From positions 18,337,001 to 18,401,000 of the forward strand of contig JAYKYS010000008.1 of the NCBI GenBank assembly GCA_036924285.1: a stretch of 64,000 bases of DNA. Direction: 5' to 3'. The DNA is from Asterella californica (taxonomy: Eukaryota > Streptophyta > Marchantiopsida > Marchantiales > Aytoniaceae). Shown here piece after piece: positions 10,881 through 22,515 of this stretch. Position 1 is the first letter of the stretch, and every line of letters begins with the position of its first letter. Under the pieces are notes generated by a model. The model was not told where the DNA came from and searched no databases. It saw nothing but the letters and a program-made list of their open reading frames with translations. A program made the translations under genes and the position numbers.

Positions 10881-12350
10881 TAAGTGCAATATCTAAGAGT
10901 CCATGTAACAAACAATGACCAAAGAATCCATAAGAAAGCGGCAGAAGAATGAGGCCCAGTTGAGCTGAAATCAAGATAGGAGTGCTAATTCTCAGTGCTG
11001 AAGAGTCTGCGTGAGAATGCTAGTCAATCACATGTGCAGGAACCTGAACACAACAACAGTTCATGCTGCTCAATGATAAAAACCATCACCTCCGATTGAT
11101 ACCTTTGATACATACCTGGAGCAACACCAATAAAACGGTTGGTTCCTGTTACCTGCTGGACTATGTTGCTTCTCCTTAGTTTGCTGACCGATTCCAGCGT
11201 AATGACCTAAACAGACATTTAAATGCGATTCGAACAGTATCTGATTCCGCGGATACAACTCATTCTGATGCACACTCCCTCGACAAAGTCTCGAAACGAA
11301 TTCTTCGGGACCTTCCTATCCACCGACACACTGGGACTGAACAAAGCTAGCGGTAAACCCAGACATGGAACTGATCTTCTGCTAGACGCGGCGAAACGAG
11401 GGAGAAAGCGTCTCTCTCGGGAGCCGTCGGCGGGACGCCGTCGGTAGCTACACCTGACGATCGAACAAATATTAGAATATAATAGAGTAAAGTAATACTC
11501 TTCTCAGATTGACACATCAGATCCGTGAATGCTGGTGTTGCGTGGATCAGAAATCTTGCTGTACATCCATGGATGACAGAACAGGCGTGAGTGCATAGTT
11601 CAACAGTACGGTAAGTCTAGAAGCAAACAATGACCTGATTGAATATTTCTCTGAGAACAATGACTGTTCCCGGAAGGAAGGCAAGACGGGTGAGCGACCT
11701 CTCGGACAGAGGAACAGGAAAGGACGTGGACTTCATGCACGTGGACTGCACATTCAGAGTGTATGGATCTACACACTTGCGCGTGTGTGAACTGCATCCG
11801 GGACACACTTGCATTCAAAGTCTCCCGGAAAGATTTCGAGAGGTACTTCACGGCACAGTTTCTTACTAGGTAGTAACCCAAAACTGATTGTGCGCAGACA
11901 TGCTGAGACATTCCTTCTCGACCCGAATCTTCAACTTCGAATTCCAATGTCAAGCCATGGCCATAGTCTTGTTGAAGATGGGACACGAGAATAAGTTGGA
12001 AGAATCAAGGCCGAGGTAAAGTTACAAGTACGCTCGGAAACACACGGAGAAGTAGACAAGGCACAAATCTGAACCTTATAATGATACGCTTTTACAAGTA
12101 ATAAGTATCAGTGTAACTATGATGAACTTTACATGCACCAGGGATCCAGTAAACTCAGCAAATCTCTTCTCAAGGTAACCTAAGTTCGTACGCTAAAAGG
12201 CACTGATTCTTTATAGCAATCTTTCTGTTCAGTCGCTCTACTTGTGCCTTCAGAAACCTGAGATAGTGATGAACTTACTCGATAGAAGTGCCAATGTGTG
12301 CTGCAGCTCTTGGGCTGTCTTAACAAAAATGTAGTTTCGTTGTGATTGTT
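10881..12350. other. Downstream flank of the F-box gene, no gene recognised
   Basis: No recognisable coding sequence. The stretch just below 12351 is the expected 3' UTR of the F-box gene. A minus-strand 128-codon ORF at 11600-11986 has no recognised features and overlaps others in different frames. A minus-strand 5' splice-site consensus (GAGTAAGTT near 12275) could indicate a spliced 3' UTR, but no acceptor was established. Confidence 0.35.
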
Positions 12351-13529
12351 TCAAACTCGTGCCGTTAGTGAAGCAGTAAATAGATGAAATTGGTGTCTCA
12401 ACTCAGTGGCAGCCATAACCCTCTTAATGATCAATTCCGGAAGATCACAAAAGGAGTTCGCCGAGAAATCGAGGACTGTTAGAACGGTGACTACTGAACC
12501 AGCATCGGTATCAGATTCCATGACATAGATCAAGTTTCCCTGGCCCAGAGCATTGGATTCGAAAAACGTGGGTCTCAGGGCTTGATCGCTCAACTTGGTG
12601 GTGAACTTCCTCGGAATGTCTTTTCGTGTCAACCTCATGGAAGAACTGGTAGATGCATTTTCAATATCATACAACAAGAGCCTCGGATTTCTCCATGAAG
12701 AATCACGCTCCTCTACTAACAAATGGACTGAACCGCAATGCTCGACGAGTTTGATAAAGGAGACCAGAGTCTCCGCCGGAAGATGCAGTTCGCTCCACCT
12801 GTCCAACTCTACGTGGTAATTCAGCAGCCTCCACACTGCTATCTGTCTAGAGCCCTTGGGATTCTTAACAAGACAGTACACTCGTCCATTGCAAGAGATA
12901 ACGTCGTCATCAGAAAACTTCTTCCCTTCCGGAACCTGAGCCCCTCCCTTCCACCTTCTTGTGATAGAATCGTACACAAGAGTGGCTCGGTTGGCACATT
13001 CATGCAGGGCTGCCACAATAACCTTGTAGTGACCTGTACCTTGATCTACAATCAGCCCAACCATCATTCTCCTGTCTCCGAGCGGTCGTTGCCTCCTCAC
13101 TGAAATCACTGACGGGAATGGCATGTAAAACTCTTCTCCGGGTCTGCAGGGCACTTGCAGAACTCTCCATCGCTTGGTTATCGGGTTACACACCACCAGC
13201 TGCCCAAAGTTTTCTGTTTCAAAACACAAGAGTCCCCCGTCTGTAGCGACCACGTCTAACTGTTTGGCCTCGATCTTTTCTCGAAAAAAAGAAAGAGAGT
13301 GGTCCTCCCAGATACACCGGACAGAGTTGAAGAGAGTGAGCTTCCAGTTCAGGAAATGGGTCAACACAGATTTCAGGGGATGATTCGTACGGGCAAACTC
13401 CGGTGAGATGATCAATTCATTCCATGCTTTACACACGAGTCTGAACCTAACTAGGCTTGCGAAAGGGAGTTTCTGGAAAACTCCGTGCAGAACATCTTCG
13501 GGTAGAGAGGCCAACATACTTGATCGCAT
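12351..13529 (-). CDS. F-box protein with a probable kelch/beta-propeller C-terminal half
   Basis: Intact 392-codon single-exon ORF. F-box proteins are substrate receptors of SCF (Skp1-Cullin1-F-box) E3 ubiquitin ligases in cytosol and nucleus. Residues about 8-45 form the F-box, starting LPEDVLHGVFQKLPFASL and ending VCKAWNEL, where Skp1/ASK binds. The rest has the blade-like pattern of plant F-box propellers: GGLLCFE, VCNPITKRWRVL, VYDSITRRWKGG, SCNGRVYCLV. Length fits this family. The start is supported by an in-frame TAA 27 bases upstream (13557-13559); a second Met at codon 5 is an alternative. It has no coding neighbours, and the region upstream is GC-richer than the rest. Substrate unknown. 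This is the only gene in the window that looks intact. Confidence 0.9.
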   Translation of the reverse strand: MRSSMLASLPEDVLHGVFQKLPFASLVRFRLVCKAWNELIISPEFARTNHPLKSVLTHFLNWKLTLFNSVRCIWEDHSLSFFREKIEAKQLDVVATDGGLLCFETENFGQLVVCNPITKRWRVLQVPCRPGEEFYMPFPSVISVRRQRPLGDRRMMVGLIVDQGTGHYKVIVAALHECANRATLVYDSITRRWKGGAQVPEGKKFSDDDVISCNGRVYCLVKNPKGSRQIAVWRLLNYHVELDRWSELHLPAETLVSFIKLVEHCGSVHLLVEERDSSWRNPRLLLYDIENASTSSSMRLTRKDIPRKFTTKLSDQALRPTFFESNALGQGNLIYVMESDTDAGSVVTVLTVLDFSANSFCDLPELIIKRVMAATELRHQFHLFTASLTARV

Positions 13530-16344
13530 TCTCTGTTTCCTTCCTATGGCTGATGATTACTCCAATCGGTGGTCGTTGCAACCGCTGACTCTAAAGCGAC
13601 ACACGAAGAGTTCGAAACTGTTAGAAACGCACTGACAGGAGACTGCTTTCCAAGAGCTGCACATTTACTCTCGTCACGGAATTCTCCCTCCTAGCCCACC
13701 AAAACTCGCCGGGACGCTGCTGCCTGTCTCTGCCTAGGATTTAATCCTGTAAGCAAAATGAATACTGGGTCCAAGCCCCCTTCACGTAAAAAACCTGAGA
13801 CACTAATTAGTTCGCTTGGCTCCTGCGTCCGTACTATTGACTTGCTTGCTTGCTGTCCATGCTCCCGTTGCAAGAGATTTCTTTGACAGTGGTCTTGGTG
13901 TGGCTATTGTACGGAAAGACGTGTATGTCGTAGATGGGTTCCTAGGTCCATCACTTCTGTCATCCGTGCGTGCTTATTCTGTGGGCTCTCACACTTCGAG
14001 CTGATGTTGAGGTGGAAACGTAGCTCCTTGATCACCTACCGATACCGCTCTTCGGACCGTGGCTTTGAATGAGAAGAACTTGAGAGGCGTCGCCCTTGCC
14101 AAGCGGCCACACTCGCTCCTCGCTTGCTGGCTGGCTGGCTCCACGCTAGCTACTTGCTGCTGCGATTGGGGGAGCGAAAGACATGAAGATGAAAGATCAG
14201 CGAATAATGCCTACACGCGTCGTCCCTCGTATACCGGCACATCTACCGCTCCACTTCTTTTAGCACAAAGCATTCGGTAAATGACAACCAGAAGCTCCTG
14301 CCTCCCGCAAATCGCTCTCGGGCACTTCTCCAGAGCTCGCGTTGGTTGCTGCACTGTAGTTCCCTCCGTTCTTCCCCTTCTAGGGTTGGCTCCGACCGAC
14401 CGCCACAGTGCCGCTGCCACTACTACACTTCCACAAGTGAAGTGAGCAGTGCAGGTGCTACCACCATTCGTCTTTGCGCAACACAGCGCAGCACAGCAGC
14501 AGATACTCGGAAACCCAGGCGCAGCCCAGCCCAAACAGCCAGCTCCAGACAAAGATGGCCGCTGATACACTGTAATTTCTTCCTCGACCTCGCTCAAAGT
14601 TCGGCCGCCACCGTTTCCACCAATTTCGCTGATGGGATGTTGGAATCTGAACACGACTATGGGAATGGAAGTGATGTGCGTGTGTGCCTGCCTGCCTCCT
14701 CAGGATCCTCTCCCTGGACTTCCTGCTTCCTACTGTGAGCAAGTAGTGCACTGCCTGCCTCCTCAGGATCCTCCCTCTGGACTTTCTCCTCACTACTTTG
14801 AGCAAGTTGTGCACTCACGGCCCGCCCGCAGTAGGAGAAGATTCTTCACAGCCCGTCTCCCTTCGTGGCTCCCAAGTTCTCTAAAATTACTTCTCAAAAA
14901 TCCCTCCCTTCCTTAGCATTTCCGAGGAAGGAGGAGACAGCCTTCCTTCCATATCATTCCAGACTCCACACCTCGCCAACTAACAGACTGAACAGATTCG
15001 ACCTTTCCAGTCGAGTCCACGCGGCGACTGCAGCCAAGTATTTACTGCTCCTACTTACCACTTCTGCTTGGTTCTGCTTCTGTATGCTTCAGGGCTGCTG
15101 CTGCGATGGCTACTCCATGGTTTCATAAACATATCTGACGCTACTGCTTCTTTGTTTCTTCTTCTTCTCATCATCCTATCCATCCTTCTTCTTCTACTTC
15201 CGCAGCAGCAGCATCAGATCATCGATTGAGTCCTCGTCTGCACGGACGGATGGATTCTTTCGCTATGACCAGCAAAGCGACGACAGAAGCCTACAACGCG
15301 CAGGCAGACAATGACTACCGGTAGTCGAGCTTCCGAGTTTCCACGTTCGCGCGTCACACCTGATGTGACAGACAGGCGCACAGACAGCGACCGACCCCAA
15401 GGGCCAAGGGCACGAGCAGCGGCCCGCCAAGCAAGGAAGGTGCACACGAAGCAGGAGCAAGCAATCCTCCGTAGAAACAGAGAATATGGAGAAAATTATT
15501 GACAAGAAAGAAAGAAGGGGAAAGAAAAGAAAGTCCACTGATCCGCCTACTTGCGCGTCCTGTAAATATATCTCTTTCTATGCATCATAATCGTTCCGAC
15601 CCGACCCAGCGAAACAAAGCGAAAGAAGGGGTAGCCTCCTTCTCCATCATCCCGCCCGCGCGCGCGGTCGCTCTCAGACTGTGGCTGACGGTGATGATGA
15701 GGACGGCCTTTACCTCATCTTGACTTTCTGCATCCGCCTGCCTGCACAGGGGAGGAGAAAGAGAGAGAAGGACGACGAGAGGTGACTTGCCCTACCCTTC
15801 CAGGGGCGGGGGAGAACATCGTCCATGTCAGTACACAGGGACGGATGACGTGACTCGATAAGAAGCCTGCGATTTTCCTACAGGAAAGGGCAGAGAGGAC
15901 TGGAAGGGGAAAGTCCCGCGAGAACTTCTTCTTTTTTTGTTGGTGTTATTTTATTTTTTTCTTTCTCATTTTCCTTGTTTCGCTTGTTCTTCTGACTGTT
16001 TGTTGCCCGAAGGGCCCTGGCCGGTTTGTGTCTGGTGACGAGCGGAATGATGAATGTTCCGAGTAAGATAATGATTTTACTTGGCCCCGACGCTAGCTGG
16101 CGCCTTTTGGATCGTCTCGAAGTGAGCACAACCGGATAATGCTCGATGACCTTGACCCAACCCTCAAGTGTCGGGGAAATGGATACATTCATACCTGTAC
16201 CTTGTAGCACCTCCTTATGTGTTACAACCTCTACATAAAGCCACAGCTAGTTGTTCAGTTACGAGAAAGAATACAGAAGTTGGAGAAGAAAGAAAAACGT
16301 ATGGTCTTCCTCTGTAACCGTATTGGGTTAACCGTCTAGTATGT
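13530..16344. promoter_or_regulatory. GC-richer upstream region of the F-box gene
   Basis: The 2.8 kb upstream of the F-box start is distinctly richer in G, C and CpG than the AT-rich remainder and holds pyrimidine/purine-rich tracts, as expected for a promoter plus long 5' UTR. No TATA box could be assigned with confidence. Overlapping ORFs of 60-147 codons in several frames here look like by-products of high GC. Confidence 0.4.
14690..14817. repeat. 63-bp tandem duplication
   Basis: Two copies, starting at 14690 and 14753, of a unit beginning GCCTGCCTCCTCAGGATCC and ending GTGCACT. The 63-bp period equals 21 codons, so a plus-strand frame (14632-14916) carries a 21-residue repeat starting CLPPQDP and ending EQVVH. 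I do not claim it is translated. Confidence 0.8.
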
Positions 16345-16362
16345 GGGGGGGGGGGGGGGGGG
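16345..16362 (+). repeat. Homopolymer of 18 G
   Basis: An uninterrupted run of G after ATGT. It could form a G-quadruplex, and its length is likely to vary and to be error-prone in sequencing. Confidence 0.9.
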
Positions 16363-16839
16363 TTCTAACCGCGATTTCCTCGCTTGTCATTTCCCGACGT
16401 TCTCCCTTTCCGTGTGTTATTACGCGTCAAAGTCTTGATGCTCTGATTGGTGGAAAAGAAACGCAAGAAGGATACGGAAAAGTAACAGGCACTCAACCGC
16501 AGAAAGAAAAGATGAAGAAGAATAGGAGTATCACTACAGTGGAGACGCTATTCAAATCGGTCGAAAGGTCACCGGGAAAGTAGCGAAGGTCTTCCGAAAT
16601 ATATCGACTGATTGCTAAAGAAACGCTCAAAGTGCTTCTTCCATACCACATTGTAACACAATGAGCTGCTACGTAGCGAAAGCGCGGTAAGGAGAAAATA
16701 GATAAAGAAAGAGACGACGAGAGGTGGAGGACTGTACGTTACAGGAACGATTTTATCTTTTACTGGACGTTTCTTTTCCTCTCGTTGTTAACCTGTTCCA
16801 TGACAACTCTTCGAATTAAAACAATGTATCCAATTGCAT

Positions 16840-16940
16840 TATATAGAGAAACACGCGACCCAATGAATAGCAAACGGATGGGAAGACCCCATCAAGCCTC
16901 ACAAGGGAAAGAAAGGACCCGAAGGGCCAAGCAACAACCA
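16840..16940. repeat. Dispersed repeat shared with 36575-36665
   Basis: Both places contain CAAACGGATG(G/A)GAAGA(C/G)CCCATCAA, then an ACAAGGG purine tract and GGACC. The minus-strand translations are also alike (LVRLDGVFPSVC and LVRFDGLFSSVC), suggesting a shared, possibly coding, mobile ancestor. Confidence 0.55.
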
Positions 16941-17339
16941 CCCCGAAGGGAAGAACATCGGGGCTAAGCCCCGCTATCAGTAGCTCTAAAATCGCCTGTC
17001 GCACCTATAATATCGGAGATCAAAAAATCAGTACCTCTAGAAACAACTGGCGCACCTGAAGAGGCATCACCTACTGCGATTGCCCTCCTGTGAACTGCTC
17101 CTGCTAAAGCTCTCTGTAGAACAATGGAAACTCGTAGAGCAATGGAAACTGGAATATATATATATTGCATTATATATAGTAAAAGTGGATTATAATATAC
17201 TGGGGTTTACTGGATTATTCCCTCATCAACTGTGGAGGTTTGGCTTCACTTTCACTTATCACGTCACTTAGTACTTATCACGTTGGAATCTGATCACGCT
17301 GTCCAACCAACCAAGACCAGCAAAGTGAAAAGTCTATCC

Positions 17340-18580
17340 AAATGAAACAGATGGATGCGCGTATGTACAAAGTACAATACATATATAAAAAGAAGTATAC
17401 AAATACAAACTTGGTACATTTGAATTGCAGTTAGTTAGGACCCGAGAATGGACATCAGTCAAAAAGGAATCCAAGGTAGAGAGTTAAGTATATAAGAAAT
17501 ATGATTTTCTAAATTTTGTATAAAATTGTGTATATCTCCACAATATTCCTTGTTAGCAGGGCATGGCATCAAGTCTAAATAAGCATGCTCAACCACCTTT
17601 GGAGAACTTTTGGTCGTGTTCTGCTATCAGAAAATAAAATTTTTATCCAGAAATTTTATAGTGAGCTCTAATGAAAATATATATTTACCTATAACTATCA
17701 AATGATAGTTGTATCTAAAACTTGTAATTATTAAAATATTTAAACAAAACCCATGAGTAAAACATAGAACAACGCGCCTCTGAGATTATAAGTGCGATAA
17801 CTTATTAACTAAACAATTTATTTATTTATTATTTAACTTTTTTGACAAAAGAATCAGGTAATAAATTAAACTTGTTATCCTCTTCCATCTTCAGATGGAA
17901 AACGTGAATAATAAGCATGTCTATCGGGACTAAATATGGATTATGGGAACGAAATATAGCGAACTGTATAAGGAAAAAATAATAAGCACAAAGAGTGCTT
18001 GTTGAACAAAATACAACATTATATATAACTATCCAGGAATTCAAGTATTTACACGATATTAGTCAGACGTGGACGTAGGTGTCTTTTGATGTGTCCGTTA
18101 GTAGTACATTACTGGGAAATATTCATACATTTCAGGGAAGCTTGCTGTGACACGTGGTGACTTAAAAACAATACTGTTTAATAATGACATTGCTTCTCGG
18201 GGTATATCGTCATATGGATCCTTATCAGATAGACGGCCTTGTGCCATTACTACATCTCGAACAATGGAGGAGACCTTCACTTTGTCTCATTAATGTATCC
18301 GTTAGGGGGAGTTAATACATAAGCAGGCATTTATAGTAATAACCCCAAAGCTAATACAGTATATCCAGAGTGGCATGTACTTCAACCCTACATCACTCTT
18401 TCGCCTATAATTAGTTAGTAGACTCTTCATTTTCATCAAATATTTAATTATTTATGTAGATAGTGAAACAGTGAATTAACCAAGATCTTTACAAGTGCGT
18501 GTCAAAACTGGAACCTTTTAGAAATATTCTTCTCTCGTGAGGGAGTGTTAGGGAGCGTTACGGCTGCGGTAAGTCTCTAA
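17340..18580. other. AT-rich interval without recognised genes
   Basis: Mostly AT-rich. A minus-strand 60-codon ORF at 18098-18280 has balanced composition (contains SDKDPYDDIPREAMSLL) and may be a coding relic, but it has no recognised family or neighbours. Confidence 0.3.
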
Positions 18581-18583
18581 ATT

Positions 18584-18881
18584 ACTTTTTGTTCAAATAT
18601 ACTATAAGCTTCAGGAGTAAACAAGTTCAAGACTTGGAATTTTATATAAATTATTAAAAAATCAAATGATTAAATACTTATAATTATTCAAAAACACCAC
18701 CCTAAGCGATACATTGCTCTAGACAAAACTATACTTTTTGTTAACATACTAAAGTTTCAACAGTAAAGAAATTCAAGACTTAGAAATTTTATTAAAATTA
18801 TTAAAAAATTAAATACTTATAGTGATTCAAAAATATCACCCTAAGCTATACATGACTCTAGACAAAACTACACTTGGACAA
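18584..18881. repeat. 149-bp tandem duplication (diverged)
   Basis: Units start ACTTTTTGTT at 18584 and 18733 and share TTCAAGACTTAGAA-like, TTATTAAAAAAT and CACCCTAAGC blocks, ending in CTCTAGACAAAACTA. Divergence suggests an old duplication. Confidence 0.7.
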
Positions 18882-19395
18882 TCTACCGTCATTTTTTTCT
18901 AGATGTTAAACAACTTTTTGTTTAGCTTTGACACGCTATAATGTATAATAATATGTGTTTCTGAACGAGACTATATACCTTAGGGGGTCAAATCAAAAAT
19001 ACCATAAATTTAGATATGAAAAAAATTTTAAAAAAAATTAACTAATAACTCAAAAAAAAATATCTCATATCTCTATTGGCGTGCACGTAGTGCTGTCCAA
19101 TTCCAATGTGGCGTGGTGTTTGAGCACCATTCTCGGGATGTTTGAGCACCATTCTCGGAGAATGGTACTCAACACCACGTGTGGCTAATTCAACAACCTT
19201 CCAGGCGTGCGCTCGACACGAAATGAGCTGTAAGGGTCCGGATTATGAAGAGCTCTGGTAAAAGCCAGAAGATGTGGCAAATATTTTTGGCGAGTGGAAG
19301 AGTATAACGACTTTGGTCAAAAGGCTTCTGATGTTTTCTAAGGGCATTTCTGGAGGTACTTGTAAAGAAAATGCCATGAGCGTCTCTTATTGATC
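18877..19395. mobile_element. Small dispersed element family (GAGGTAC family), copy A
   Basis: Shares ordered blocks with copies at 32676-32950, 32972-33150 and 49020-49200: (A/G)ACAATCTA-CGTCAT, TTCTAGATG, TTTAGCTTTGACA followed by TAATGTA, then near the far end GGAGGTACTTGTA followed by GAAAAT and TCTTATTGA. No ORF. A non-autonomous repeat is likely, but its termini were not established. Confidence 0.5.
19113..19178. repeat. Imperfect inverted repeat with a duplicated arm
   Basis: GTGGTGTTTGAGCACCATTC on the left pairs with its near reverse complement (GAATGGTACTCAACACCAC) on the right. The left arm part TTTGAGCACCATTCTCGG is itself repeated in the loop. A hairpin about 66 nt long is possible. 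Confidence 0.75.
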
Positions 19396-19649
19396 TCCTA
19401 TTTTATTTTGTCATATTTTGGCATAAGGAAGTTTAGGACTCAAGTAATTTTCTTTAATTTTCTTTTAATAGTTATTATAATAAATAATAATATCAATTCA
19501 CATATGATCAATAAGCGTCCAAAGTGAAGTTTCGAGCAGGAGACGGAAAATACCAAGCGGAAGGAGCGGGTATTTTCATTGTTGGTGCGGGTGACGGTTA
19601 GGTAGGCGTTAGGGCTAGTTTGGACAATTCAGATCGGATCGGACAGACG

Positions 19650-19790
19650 GGGTTTTAATCGCTTCAGCGTGGTGGGCGCGGCTTTTCTCATTTTCGTGTT
19701 ACGGCTATTCAGAACGGGGGTAGGCGGGGGTTTAATCGCTTCAGCATGGTGGCCGCGGCTTTTCTCATTTTTGCTTCTTTCGGTCGATGT
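19650..19790. repeat. Two-copy tandem duplication, about 77 bp
   Basis: TTTAATCGCTTCAGC followed by TGGTGG and CGCGGCTTTTCTCATTTT occurs at about 19654 and 19731. It lies in a G-rich stretch of the left flank of the LTR element. No gene seen between 19800 and 20481. Confidence 0.7.
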
Positions 19791-20485
19791 TATGGACAAT
19801 GGCCGATTTCATTGTCTTGTTTTGTTTGAGACCCTTCCCTTCTCTGTGGGTGATGTCGTGTTGTGATTCGGCTCTTGTGTGAAATTCCCGTAGAACGTAA
19901 GTTATGTTTTTTTTCTATGTTTCGTGAACCGTATCGCATAACTCGTCGAACGATATGATGGATGTCACTTTTGTGATTATTTGTTTAAGTGATCATACGG
20001 TAGAGAAACGTGCCAAATCATCAATTTGTACGCGTTCACTTCAGTGGTCCTTGTTGCCGCATTTGAGTATAAAATGATGAGTCGAGGATTCATAAGACAT
20101 TCTCTCTCAACGGATGATTTGTGAGGATTCTCGGAGGTCTGGATGGAAAAGTGAAGAACTGCAAACGTGGTGGTTATCAAATCCGTTTCACATCAAGCTT
20201 CATTGCATCCACCGCGATCACTTTTGACAGTGGTTAGTTACGTACTTTGACGATGAATTCATGAGGAGGGTGATGAAGTTATAGCTTCCGGTGATTCTTC
20301 CGATTGTTACATACGAAGAGACTTGGGATATGACGGTGTACATCTTGTTGTGAGGAACAATGGATCTCAACTATCCATCGAACGTTTCTTTCAACCTTTG
20401 GGTCGGTATGCGATGTCATTGCAGACCGAAGATCAACCATGGGGCTTAGATCGTGAGAAACTTCGGAGAAGAATATTTCAGCCGA

Positions 20486-22515
20486 TGTCGTGTCGTGGAC
20501 CGGCTCCTACCTGAAATTCAAACTTCGATGCTTGTCGCTCCAAAGACACTCATGAGAAGACAAGCTAGGCCCCAACTTACGGGTTTTTGACACAATCTCA
20601 GATCTCCATTTTCATCGCATAGATGGATAGAGCTCCTTGTCAGCTTTCCATATGCACTTTGTCTACTTCGTTTGGACGCCTAGTGGAAAAGTTACAGGAT
20701 TCGAAAGATGGAGAAAATAAGCTAGGCCCCAGCTTACGGGTTTTTGGCACCACTTCGGATCTTCATTTTTTATCGCACCAGTGGATAGAGCTTCTTGCTA
20801 GCTTTCCATAGGCACTTCATCTACTTCGTTTGGACGCCTAGTGGAGAAGTTACAGGACTCGAAAGATGGAGAAAACAAGCTAGGTCCCAGCTTACGGGCT
20901 TTTGGCGCAACTTCGGATCTTCACTTTCATCACATGGATGGGTAGAGCTCGTTGTCAGCTTTCCATGGGCATCTTGTTTACTTCGTTTGGACATCCAGGG
21001 AAGAAGTTATGCGATTCGAAAGAAGGTAAAATCAAGCTAGGCCCCTAGTTACTTGCTGACTGGGTATTCAGGGCTTCAGGCGTTATATCAAAGACGCAAG
21101 GGGCCTGCTTCTTAGAATTCAGGAGATTCATGAGAGAACTGTACGTACAGAGACTGTTGCAAGGGGGGTGCTTAAGGGGTTAGCTTGCGTCTGCGACCTG
21201 TCAACGGACGGTTCGGGAGATTTAGGAGTCCAATGCAAGCGCGCAAGGCGTCGTTGGGTTCAGATCTGTGCAGGCTAAGCACTGGTTCAAACGGTTTGGG
21301 AAGAGACGGATCAGGGGTTGTGTTCTGAGAGAAATTGAGACGCATGAAGCAGATTTGGAGTTTTCAGTTATCTGTGAAGGAGAGTTGGACCGTTCGGGCC
21401 GTTCCGGAGTCCAAACTTGCTGTCCTTGGATCCATCGGGATCAAAACAACGAGTTCTTCAGGAAATTGAAGACGATACAAAGTTTCATCGGGCGGTTTGG
21501 GAGTTGTGAGAGAAATTGGCTCGCAGAGAAGCGCTTGCGTCAGGTTTTCATCGCCTGCGACCTGAGATTGGATTGTTCTTCGCGATCGGTGAGCCAAGTT
21601 CTTCATTCTTGGTGCCTACGCGATCAGGGAGTCCTCATGTACGCATAGGAGAAGATTGTAAGTGAATTGGATTGTTGGTTTGGGTGTGGTGAGCGAATTT
21701 GAGCCGCAGGGAGTTGATTTACGTCAGTTTTTTGCAACCTGCGACCAAATTTCTCGAGTGGTTTTGCAAGGGGAACTCCAAACGGCTTGTTTGGAGTCTT
21801 GTTGGGTTCAGGGTAGCCAGATCTACCTACCAGCGAAGACGTATATCAGTTTAGACGATCTGTTTGTGCGGTGTGAGCGGTTTTAAACCGCAGGGAGAAG
21901 TTTTTGAAGGTTCGGTCACCTGCGACCGAAAATTGGCGATATCTCGACTATCGGGAGTCGGATCTGAAGGTTTCTTGAGCCAACGGAGTCAGGGAAGGAG
22001 ACCCTATCAACATTTGAAGATCATTTGGCGAAAGGAGAAAGTTTCCAGATAGGTCTTTTTCGGTTCCTTCGCTACAGGTTTCGTCCTTTTGAGTTCGTTA
22101 AGGACTTAGTTGGTTGTGTATGGCTTGTGGTAGCTAGCTTTAGCCAAGAGCTAGTGTGTGGATGTGGTTTGGACTTGAGTTTGGATCGCGTGATACTGTT
22201 GTGGCTCTGGTTGTTAGCAAAGAGAAGTTTCTCTTGCTTTGAGCTACGCTTTGGCGATTTCAGGCTAGGGTTGCGATTCAGGGGTTTGTTTTAGGGCTTC
22301 TGAAGTAGGTTACAGACCGCTCTGGTCTAGTTCACAGTTCTGTGCTCTTAAGAGAAAGAATCGGCAGTGTACATACATTTGGAGTTGGTATATATCGCAG
22401 CATTCATTTTTGTGGTTGTTTTTCTCTGTCTTGTCTCTGTTTCAACACACAGCATCTCCACAGCCAGGAACCTCGCGTTTTCCTGGACATCCTTCACGCA
22501 ATATCCGACACGACA
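20486..22515 (+). repeat. 5' LTR of the TR-GAG element
   Basis: 2030 bp. A TATA-like GTATATATC at about 22388-22397 lies some 120 bp before the end, implying a very long U3 of about 1.9 kb and short R/U5. The first 550 bp contain three 157-bp tandem subrepeats. ORFs of 60-126 codons in the LTR recur in the 3' copy only because the LTRs are duplicates. Confidence 0.9.
20562..21045 (+). repeat. Three 157-bp subrepeats within the 5' LTR
   Basis: AAGCTAGG(C/T)CCC begins units at 20562, 20719 and 20877, with a partial fourth start at 21034. Each unit contains GCTTTCCAT, CTACTTCGTTTGGACGCC and CGAAAGATGGAGAAAA. The array is repeated in the 3' LTR starting at 26373, 76 bp from its LTR start exactly as in the 5' LTR, so it predates the insertion. 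Confidence 0.9.

Noticed and set aside
11600..11986. 128-codon minus-strand ORF
   Set aside because: Overlaps open frames on both strands and has no recognisable domain or conserved composition.
14211..14654. 147-codon minus-strand ORF upstream of the F-box gene
   Set aside because: GC-rich DNA opens frames on both strands; no motif.
21268..21648. 126-codon ORF in the 5' LTR repeated in the 3' LTR
   Set aside because: Duplication is explained by the LTRs being copies; no protein motif and the position is U3.
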